Part shown: piece by piece, positions 42,401 to 51,233 of the stretch | Layout: every line of letters starts with the position of its first letter | Numbering within the stretch: position 1 is the stretch's first letter | Assembly (NCBI RefSeq): GCF_007655135.1 | Contig: NC_045129.1 | Location: 35,527,122 to 35,591,121 of the forward strand | Direction: 5' to 3' | Length of the DNA stretch: 64,000 bases | Source of the DNA: Punica granatum | Taxonomy: Eukaryota > Streptophyta > Magnoliopsida > Myrtales > Lythraceae | Position numbers and translations under genes: made by a program | Notes under the pieces: model-generated | The model's input: only the letters and a program-made list of their open reading frames with translations | The model's database searches: none | Told to the model about the DNA's origin: nothing

Positions 42401-44640
42401 CCGAGGTACAGGAGATGCATGGGGAAGGCCCATTAGTGAAAGAAGAATGTTCCAAGGTAGCAGGGAAAAGGGATTTTTTACCAATAGAGACTTCGACGGG
42501 TGAGTACTTGCTTAAGAAACTTTTGCTTATCTCTGTTTTCTTCCTGCTTGGAGTGGCTACTATTTCTTTTTAAGATTTTGGTTCCTCTTTCGAATTTATT
42601 TCTTTTTTTCTCGGTAGATGAATTTATTTTTGTTCTTCATATTACTTGGATGGAGTTCTCCTCATGGTGTTTAAGCTTTTTCTTTCATAGTTATTCGCTA
42701 ATACAAATTCTGAGTCCTATTACGGGGGAAGGTTGCATCATGTGATTGTAATTTGTTACCTGTCACCATCTACCTATGGTATGTATTAAAGTAGAGTTGC
42801 ACATGGCGTAGCCGAGTAGTGGAACTCTCCTAGAGTAGGGAATCATTCTATCATCTCACAATTGAGAAAAGAAAGAAAGAAGAAAGAAGATTTCTTCTAA
42901 TAAAGAAGGAATGTTTTGAAAAGGAAAATCTCCTAGAGTAGGGAATCATTCTATCATCTCACAGTTGAGAAAAGAAAGAAAGAAGAAAGAAGATTTCTTC
43001 TAATAAAGAAGGAATGTTTTGAAAAGGAAAATCCTGCCTCTACCATTGATAAATTGATTTTCTAAACCAACATATAATGTACCTCTATTTATTGCTTAGC
43101 AAAATAATTATAAAGATAATCTTTTAAGTACAATATCTGTTCCCTTTTGTGTCTATCTAATGTATATCCCTCTTTTACGTCAAAATTATGTTCTGAGACT
43201 TCTAACTTCCTCTATCGCTATATCTAACCAATATGTATCTACACTAGCAAATTTTTTTCCCCTTCTTTCGATGAACCAGTTGTGCTCTTTTTTCATATCA
43301 TCAAAAAGGAAGGTAAAGGAGAACAAGTACACTAGCGTTTTTTTTTTGATGAAATTAGTGGGTGCTCTTATTAATAACAACTTCATTGAAAAGATACAAA
43401 AGCCTATAAATTACAGGCCCAATCCAGAATACAACAACCCAGGGAAGGCTGAGATACAAAAGAATCACAAACAGAAACTACTAGAAATAGAAAGCAGTGT
43501 TTCAATTGACAGTCATGCCCCAATCTGTAAGGAGTTTCCTCTGGTTTGCTGTCGTGGCTTTTCTTCCCAAGTTCCTTATTCCCATCATCCTGCCTTGTAC
43601 AGCCTTCTTAATCCAGATCCATATCTTTTCCTGAGAAAGATCAGAGTTTCCCTTCAAAATATCATTTCGGGCTCGCCAAATATATGTGGGAATTTCAAGT
43701 ACACTAGCAATTTTAGCTATAGAATCTGCTTTTTACCAGCGTGTATCTTGAAAATTAAGCCCTTTTTTTTTCTCCTTTTTATTTTCCATTCTATTCGCAG
43801 AGCAAGTTTTGTTTTGTTTTGTTTTTTTCCCCTTCTTGGCTCTTTTATAATGAAACATACAAATTATTTTTCTTCTTTCATTTTTTTTTTGAAAAATGAT
43901 GATTAAAATGGCATGAAAGACGATTCTTTGCCAAAACAAATGTTTTTTAACTATACCTATACTGTTTTTATAATTATGTTATTTGAGCACGCAAGTCAAT
44001 TTTATTCATATTATATGTTTTTTTTTGGAAATTCTAAAATGACATAAAGTCACTGGCACACATTTGGTTCTTTCAGTTCAAGCATGTAGTAATTCAGGTC
44101 AAGTGTTTAGTACTTCTATTATTCGCGATGAAGAGTATAAAGTATTAAACACTCGAGCTGAATTACTTAACACTCGAACGAAAGTACCAAATGCGTTACC
44201 GTGACTTAAAAAGTCACTGTAAATGGACCGTATATTTTGTACTTATATACATGCAGTACATATGAAGAACAGAATAAGAATTTATGTCAATACAATACTA
44301 GATATGTGAAACTGAAAGAAAGGACATTCATCAGTTTCATACTGAAAGGAAGATGTCTTGTTGAAAGTTATTTGCTGATTGTCGCTCCTATATAATTAAA
44401 AAAGTCTGGCCCTCTGATTGAAGTGGTTGAAAGTAATGCTCTAATCCGTTAACCTATGGAAGTAATTGGAAGATGTGGTATTTCGGATGAAGCTTGCTCT
44501 GTATATGCATCTATCATTATCTAGAAGAACTTGATCTTGCATTATGATATTTCTGAATATGAAGTCAGAGAACCTCTCAAAACACTTATGTTTGTCCGAT
44601 TTTGACACTTGTCAGGTCAAGTTCGAGGCAGAGATGGTGA
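39483..44640 (+). CDS. EIF4B: Eukaryotic translation initiation factor 4B
   Basis: Plant eIF4B stimulates the eIF4A/eIF4F helicase and binds RNA and poly(A)-binding protein during translation initiation. Three exons (39483-40594, 42071-42499, 44616-44640) join in frame to 521 residues, close to the plant family length. The start MSKAWGVGSWAAEADAAEEE is characteristic. There are Gly/Arg-rich and Ser-rich stretches, two copies of the FGxAxPREEVL-type motif (about residues 273-305 and 337-368: AEKGLDFKKLDLEIEAK and EEKGMDWRKIDFELEHR), and a Glu/Lys-rich helix, EKILKEQIESLKLELEREV. The C-terminus SSSRQRW comes from a last coding exon of only 25 bases. Intron 2 carries a tandem repeat, a LINE end and a MITE-like hairpin. 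The last exon is inferred from phase and the expected Arg-Trp end. Confidence 0.9.
42826..43031. repeat. 103-bp tandem duplication in eIF4B intron 2
   Basis: Two nearly identical copies (42826-42928, 42929-43031) start TCTCCTAGAGTAGGGAATC and contain GAAAGAAAGAAGAAAGAAG. One A/G difference (CACAATTGAG against CACAGTTGAG) is visible. Confidence 0.88.
43337..43695 (-). mobile_element. 5'-truncated LINE 3' end with 13-bp target duplication
   Basis: The target-site duplication CAAGTACACTAGC occurs at 43324-43336 and 43696-43708. The insert begins with a T-run (the poly-A tail on the minus strand). Read on the minus strand it ends a coding frame with IWRARNDILKGNSDLSQEKI, typical of the C-terminus of plant LINE polyproteins. 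It lies antisense in eIF4B intron 2. The long plus-strand frame at 43160-43906 is a shadow of it. Confidence 0.85.
44047..44208. mobile_element. MITE-like hairpin, about 160 bp
   Basis: The left arm AAGTCACTGGCACACATTTG is mirrored by the right arm ending CAAATGCGTTACCGTGACTT. Interior blocks also pair (AATTCAGGTCAAGTGTTTAG with TAAACACTCGAGCTGAATT). No coding capacity. It lies in eIF4B intron 2. Confidence 0.7.
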
Positions 44641-45170
44641 ATTGCTTCGGTAGGCTCTCTTACTTTACTTCTGATCTGATAACTGTGAAGTGGACACAAA
44701 TTTTGCTTCTGTACTTTTTTCTTTCTTTAGTATGGAAAAGTTGAGCAGGGATTATTGGAGTACTTTGATGGGAGTACGAACTGCAAATATGTCGGTTATA
44801 GTCTAATTTTGTCACTCTATTGAGAGGAGAAACCTATATTAATTGCTTTGTGGGGACTTTCAAGTCTCAGAACTACATTGTGGATAGTCCTTTTTTGGGG
44901 TGTTATGTTATATATATACATTGCCGGATGTATCCTTCCTGGTTATGTCATGATGTCCTAATGGGATCGATCGCCTTGTCGTCTTAATTTTTACTTGTGT
45001 TGTCGAATGTGCGGTTTCAGTAAAAGCAACTGGGTGTGAGAGCCTTGAGTTGGGACAGTGTAAGCATATCTCTCAAGCTTGAAAAGAAATGGTCTTGCGG
45101 ACCTTATATGCATTGATATGATTTAGATATTCGATCAATGTAGTACTTATGTGAATGTTGCTCTTACATC
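44641..45170. other. eIF4B 3' flank
   Basis: 3' untranslated region and spacer. Nothing else recognised. Confidence 0.5.
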
Positions 45171-45320
45171 ATTTGCATTATTAGATGGATCGATGGAAAT
45201 GGGAAAAATAAAATGCAAGTCGACTCCACTGGGGATCGATTACATCATTTGCATTAGTAGATGGATCGATGAAAACGGGGATGCAATATTAGATGGATCG
45301 ATGCAAATGGGGGGCAAAAA
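45171..45320. repeat. Local repeats containing a tRNA 3'-end fragment
   Basis: ATTAGATGGATCGATG-type units (about 45180, 45260, 45290) alternate with TGCAAGTCGACTCCACTGG, which occurs at about 45214 and again at 45324 as the 3' end of the tRNA gene. The first copy stops at GGGGATCGA, so it is a 3' tRNA fragment only. Confidence 0.75.
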
Positions 45321-45330
45321 AAATGCAAGT

Positions 45331-45403
45331 CGACTCCACTGGGGATCGAACCCAGAATCTCTGGTTCCGTAGACCAGCGCCTTATCCATTGGGCCATGGA
45401 GTC
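45331..45403 (-). tRNA. tRNA-Arg (anticodon ACG)
   Basis: The 73-base minus-strand sequence folds as a cloverleaf: acceptor GACTCCA/TGGAGTC, D arm GCCC-AATGGATAA-GGC, anticodon stem CTGGT/ACCAG with loop CTACGGA (anticodon ACG), T arm CTGGG-TTCGATC-CCCAG, discriminator G. No intron. A run of eight T follows about 7-14 bases downstream (AAAAAAAA at 45317-45324), a Pol III terminator. ACG becomes ICG and reads CGU, CGC and CGA. Confidence 0.95.
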
Positions 45404-46385
45404 GGAGTTGACCTTGCGTAATACTAAATTTTTTTATAAAAAATCAACATTCGAAGCTCCACTAAAGTAAACCGGGGGGGGGGGGGGTGAATATAACCAA
45501 AAGAAAAAAAATCGAACATCTCAAGGAGCATTGCTATGTTCCATATGAAATCTTTTCGGGCCTTGGTCCTGTTACATGACTTGAGAAAATACTAATTAAA
45601 TTAATTACTGTAAACGGATAGATAGGGGTTAATCAATGGGTGTTAATCACGAGCAATGAATAATAATAGTTTTAATTTTTGCAATTTTATTGATTGTTCA
45701 GTGTCATATCATTGTGATCGGTGAGCATTTTTATGAAATATAGCAAAACAAACTGCAGAAGTCGTCAGAAAATAATGTCATAAAACAAACTCATTTGACT
45801 AACTTCGAAAATGATAAATTAGCTCTTCCACCTTTTCGATTTTAACACCCTTAGATGCCGAGAGTGATGATCTTATCCATTTATTTTTTCTTTTTCATTT
45901 TTTTCGAATACAGAAAAAATACGATCTTAGTAAAAACAATAAAAAAGTAAATGGGTATAGATAGTCTCATTGATGATAATTGAATTTAAAATCTCTTAAT
46001 TTCTAAATAAGAGTTTTTGGACCTTAATCACGTGTCGACCACGAAGCTTGAGTGACATGCAAAAAAAGGGAAGAATGGGAGGGAATCCCGATTTTTCTCT
46101 CCAATACTTAAATGAAAATGTATCGAAGAAAGGTAGAAGAATTGAACCTCGGGTTCAGGGTACCTGAAGAGGTATTTATAGGAGTCTCAATATATCTGTA
46201 TCGGGATATCGCAATCCGTGTAAAATATTTGATAACAAATAATAAGTAGATGTATTCGCCATATATAACGTTAGAGATATGAAATAATATCTCGTATATA
46301 AAATGTATACATCAGTAGAATATTCAAGAGATAATATCAAAGATATTATGAGATATATGAGAGATAATTGTGGAAGAAATATATT
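45404..46385. other. Spacer with a 14-base G run
   Basis: AT-rich DNA with G14 at 45474-45487. No gene is recognised. Confidence 0.5.
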
Positions 46386-46389
46386 CACA

Positions 46390-46930
46390 AGATATTATTA
46401 CTGGTTCGGTGTATCAAGGTGGGCCCATGATGATAAGTCGAGCCGGATGGGTCAGGCCAATTTCTGGTCCCTAACATAGCCCCCACTCTCGTCAGCTAGA
46501 GAGGTCGCGAGGGTGGATCAAAATCATGTGCCGTTATTACCACGTTGTAAGTGATGCCTTTGTCTTAAGAGATCTTCCTTCGCGTTATGGGCAATGACCT
46601 TATGAGAGGTCCTTAGGCATCGCGTTATGTGTGATGGCCTCGTTATGAAAGGTCTTTAGACATCATGTTATGAGCGAAAACCTCATTATGAAAAGATTTT
46701 AAACATCGCATTATGAGCGAAGATCTCGTTATAAGAGGATTTTAAACATCGCGTTAGCAAGAGAAGGTTGAAATAGATCATGCTCTTGTATAAGCCATGC
46801 ATGCATGAAAGCTAAAATTTCCTCTAAGAGTTAGATAATCATAACATAATTGAAAGTATCTTAAGTACTAAAAATAAACTTCCTAGAAGAACAAAAATTA
46901 TAAGCATATTTTTTTTTAATGGGATCTTTC
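46390..46930. mobile_element. Probable gypsy LTR segment with about 43-bp tandem repeats
   Basis: TGGTCCCTAACATAGCCCCC at 46466 resembles gypsy LTR sequence. About four degenerate units follow at 46555-46755, each with CATCGCGTTATG(A/T)G(C/T)GA then CTCGTTATGA and TTTTAAA or TTTAGA. The gag fragment on the minus strand lies adjacent. Confidence 0.5.
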
Positions 46931-47029
46931 AAGGAATAACTCCGCTTACAAAGTCCTCGCAAAATTTGCCACGTTCTGAGCGGTATTGATAGGGCTTCTC
47001 GTGTCGCAAGGGACTCCCATCGTGTCGGG

Positions 47030-47215
47030 GGCTTCGAGCTCTATCTTCACAGCCTCACTTTCGAATAAATGACCTTAAGTGGCCAGCTTGAAGAAGCCTT
47101 TCAATGTTCCCTTTTAGTGTCTTGCAATCCTCGGTGTTGTGGCCTTGAGCTTTATGGTACCTGCAGCTACTATTTGGATCATTACCTGTATCTCCCTTCT
47201 TCTTCACCAGTGGAG
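47030..47215 (-). mobile_element. Ty3/gypsy gag fragment
   Basis: On the minus strand this reads CRYHKAQGHNTEDCKTLKGN then IERLLQAGHLRSFIRK, the conserved zinc-knuckle-adjacent part of plant gypsy gag (CxYHxxxGHxTExC...LIRxGHLRxF). A stop follows directly. No pol remains. Confidence 0.8.
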
Positions 47216-47399
47216 GTGTCCCAATGGGTTTATATGGTCATCTAGAGGAAAATATGGTAATTTAGAGGTAAATATGGTTCTACAGTGATCACCGAACCAC
47301 TCGTCACCTGCTTATGGGTCTCCAATGGGTTTATAGGGTCATCTAGAGATAAAATAAATTTTATTATGTACACTATAAGTGCGTTTCATAAGTAGATTA

Positions 47400-49857
47400 T
47401 TTGAAAAATAGAAAATGTGTTTGCAGGTACCACAAACTCATGTTGATCCACATGTACCAAAGGGATTATGGCACCATCGAGTGGGACTTTATCATTCTTA
47501 GGTTCCCCCCTTTCAACAAGCCCATTGCCCATTCTTTGTTGATCAAAACGGTACAATCATTTACCCTACGGAGCCAATGATGATCAATGGCCTCCCATTT
47601 CTTATACTAGACTTTAAAGAAGGGTACGTCTTATGTTTGCTTTGTAAACGATTTACTGTACACATACCCGACAATTATTTTCCTTAATATGAATAACATA
47701 AACTTTGATGACTGCAGATGGATTGATTCTGTTTAGGGCACCCGCATGGTTTCAATCGTTCTAAGGCAGTATATCGACCGCTTTTATAAGCTAGGGGCGA
47801 CGATAGTAAAGTTTCATAAGGATGTCCTAGACGAAGTGAATGAGTTATTGTTTAAAGACTGGAAGGTATGATTACTTCGAATACTAAATCATAGTTATTT
47901 CATTGTTCATTTCGTAACTAATCGATTATTTATATGCATAATTTGATTTACTACAACCCACGATATGAGGTTTACATGAGGCAAGTCCTCATGAGCAAGT
48001 GCAAGTCCAGACTACGAGGGATGTACTACGAGCATCAAACTAGCAAAAAAAAGGCCAACTTCATTGGAGAAGCTCATTTGGCCGAGTTGGAGAGAGACTG
48101 GGCGAAAGACACGCTAGAGAATGTCAACAAAACAAGGCCAAATTGACTATCCAATGCTAGAGTTTCAGTACACTGCGGAGAGAATGTATCATATAGTACT
48201 CATGCTTATCGAGATGTGCATCTCATAAAATACTCAATCTTTTTCTTTTTTTTGGTTATGATAGAAATAATAATGCTAACTCGTCCATTCATCCTTTGTA
48301 GAAGAAGGCTGCAAGTGAACAACTTACGTGCCCTATATGTTTGAAAAATTACATAAGAGCAGCAAAACTAACAAATGGATTAGTCCTTTTACAAAGGAGA
48401 CAATTGCAAGTTAATAGATGAAAAATGATTAATTTATACTGCTTGCGGAGAATTGCATATACCGCCATGCATAATGGTTTCTTATTGATTCTTCCTATAG
48501 GAAAAGGTCAGGGAGGTTACTTCTCAGCAAACGAATACCTCATCATCGGTTGTTCCTCCCCAAGCAGAGACTTGGCGGAAGGTCGTGGGGACGAACAAGA
48601 ATGACAGACTTATGAGCTCATTTCGGCTCCTCGCACTAATTGCCGTGAAGTAGGGCCCTTTAGGACAACACATGTCAGATCAGACCCCTTGGCCCCTGTG
48701 CATGATGAGATTGGGATAATGAAGGGTATGATTCTCAAATTGTTCAAAAAAATCAACAAACAGAGCGAAAAATCCAAGAAGGGCAACAAGAAAGACCAAC
48801 TGAAGAAAAAAGGTAAATCTGGGTCCAAGGAGGAGAGACATGTGGTCGAGGAGTCCGATGAGAATGACGATGAGGATGAGGATGAGGAGGAGAGTCATGA
48901 GGAGTTGAACGACACATCTTCGTCCGATGATTAGTTTGTGATGTTTATATTTGTTTTAAGATACTTGTGACGTTGGATTTATGTTTTTTTCAATATTACT
49001 GCCTATCGTGTTAAACTTATGCATGTTGAACCTGTCAAACTTATGTGTGTGTTATGATTTTGGATATTTTTTAATGTTAAATAATTTGTGAATAAGTTTA
49101 AATGTGATAATAAGATCTTAATATTTTATAGGGAAACTCTGTCGAAATTTTCTTTTTTAAACCCAAACTACATGTTCAATTGTTTTACTATTTTTGTTGT
49201 CATACAGGTTGTAATAAAATTATTAGTATGAATTCAGTATTAATTTATTATATATTAGGGTAAAAAAATTAATTAAATATCTAAAAGACAGTGTTTTATT
49301 TAGTAAATCGGATCAATAAATGGACCATATATACAATTAATATATGAATAGATGATAAGCCAAGACGACGATAACTTGATGGATAAGGAGACGGACATGG
49401 ATTGGGACAGGTCAGATGAGAGGTATCGGGTTTGAGATTTGGAGGCAACATGAATAAATGGGAATAGAGAGCATCAGGTCCTGGTCGCGGACAACAAAAA
49501 AAAGATTTTGTTCGGCATTTTCAACATATTTCAGACTGAGGAGCTGTCGGAAAAGGCCGTATGCTCCTTTGTGGCAACTTTTTTCGACGCCGTCGAAAAT
49601 CTGTCGGAGTGCCCGTTGGAGATTCCATCGGACTTCCGACGGAATCTCCGACGGGAAGTGATTCCGTCGAACTTTCGACGATACCTCCGACGGACCTTCT
49701 CGTTGAAAAAATTTTCCGACGGGCGTTTCCATCGGAAAAGCCGTCGAAGGCTTTTCGTAAGCCCATTTTCCCGACTGCCTTGTTCGGTCGGAAATTCTGT
49801 TGGAAAATAGTGTTCCCGCGGATCAGCTCGTTGGAAAATGTTCAGTTTTTAGCAGTG
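47400..49857 (+). mobile_element. Truncated CACTA (En/Spm) transposon, right end present
   Basis: The right terminus reads TTTTTAGCAGTG at 49846-49857, i.e. CACTGCTAAAAA inverted. It is preceded by a subterminal block (49520-49800) dense in TCCGACGGA/TCCGTCGAA motifs typical of CACTA subterminal regions. Upstream, exon-like pieces encode YEVYMRQVLMSKCKSRLRGM and AHLAELERDWAKDT (47934-48146), and a Lys-rich then Asp/Glu-rich tail (48689-48934). These look like an accessory (TNPA-type) transposon protein, not the TNP2 transposase, which is absent. No matching left terminus was found. Confidence 0.6.
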
Positions 49858-50840
49858 CCATTTTATGTCCTATTTGTGGTTATTGGGTCGATCGCAATAC
49901 ACACACACACATATACACTTGTGCTGTATACATATTTTGGAAACAGGCCTAGTGGTCATTTCATTTTCTAATGGGCCTTTATCCATGATGCTCGAACATA
50001 ACGAAAGCGTCTTAGTATTTGTCAAATAGACCATCATCCAAATGATATATCCATGTTTCAGTAATCATTTAGAAAACCGGGAGGCCAAGGTTAATTCCAT
50101 TCTCTCATGTTCTTAAAACTCTTAGAAACGAAATGTTTTTTTACATAAGTATATACAAAAAATTGAACTTTTCAACGGGTGAAATCTCATATAAGCACGC
50201 CTCACCACCTGATATCATGGAATTTAATCATTGATATTTAAGATAATAACGATTGGAGTTGGACCAAGCAAAGTTACCTTATATTTCCATATCCCTGACG
50301 ATATATGTTATGACGATAATATGATTCATTTCTTTGTACTAAATGTTGTCCTTATCCGGTCAAAATGCTCTATTTTTGTTTGAAAATTTAAAACATGTCC
50401 CATCATAATTGAGAATAATTCGTATTTTATGTGATATTTATAAACAAAATCTACTTTGAAATTCCTTACTAGGGAAGTTATTATCCATTTTTCTTCTTTG
50501 GCAGGTCTCAGCACTTATCCCAAACCAATAAGCACAGACAAAAAGACTGAAAGAGCAACACGTGAATTGTATTTATTTTCCAGAAAACTAAAATAGTGAA
50601 AGAAAGGGAAAAAAAAGAAGAAATTCATATAATATTGACAGATTAAATTTGAACATTAAAAAATGAAATCAATCAACATGAGTTGGTTTAAAGTATGTAG
50701 CGTTTATTTTCTTTGATCAAGATCTATGATTTGAGTCTTATAAATGAAAAAAAAACCTACGCTGAGAAAGTTATATTATTTAGTGGACTGACTTGATTTG
50801 AACTTAAATAGTTAATGGCGTTGGGCTTCTGAATATCATA
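49858..50840. other. Spacer, duplicated again near 54.5 and 55.4 kb
   Basis: The stretch 50180-50310 (CATATAAGCACGCCTC, ATATCATGGAATT, GGAGTTGGACCA) recurs at 54525-54660, and 50355-50520 (GGTCAAAATGCTCTATTTTTGTTTTGAAAATT-like, TGAAATTCCTT, GGCAGGTCTCA) recurs at 55385-55830. It is therefore part of the GDSL gene duplication unit. Confidence 0.6.
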
Positions 50841-50850
50841 TTGCACGAAA

Positions 50851-50990
50851 AAAATTTAGAAATCCATGCATGTAATATCCACCCTTTATAACATAGTCTT
50901 TCTTTTCTAAATTTTCAGGAAAAATTTTTGAAATCCGTGGATGTAATATCCACCCTTTATAACATAGTCTCTTTTTTCTAAAATTTCAGT
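50851..50990. repeat. About 70-bp tandem duplication in the GDSL promoter
   Basis: ATGTAATATCCACCCTTTAT followed by AACATAGTCT and a TTTTCTAAA(A/T)TTTCAG end occurs twice, about 70 bp apart, some 250 bp upstream of the GDSL start. Confidence 0.8.
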
Positions 50991-51233
50991 CAATGCATCG
51001 CTAGTCCAATTATACTGCATAAAAAATACTGAATCGGAAAATAAACCTATATTTCATAGATTCCACAAAAATTCTATTTTTCGATTGACTAATTAATTAG
51101 TTAATAATTTTCTCCTATATATATTCTATATACATAAGTTTTCAACAGTCCTCTTCTTCGACCTGCGAACCCTCTCTCTCTCTCTCTCCCAGTCTGCTTC
51201 CTGTTCCTTTGTGTTCTCCTTACTATCTCCCAA

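Noticed and set aside
43160..43906. 248-residue frame on the plus strand
   Set aside because: It crosses the antisense LINE end and its target duplications; the coding sense is on the minus strand.
46555..46755. Possible CRISPR-like array of about 43-bp units
   Set aside because: Units are contiguous and degenerate with no unique spacers, in plant nuclear DNA, beside a retrotransposon fragment.
49412..49971. Several overlapping frames on both strands
   Set aside because: Produced by the TCCGACGG subterminal repeats of the CACTA element.
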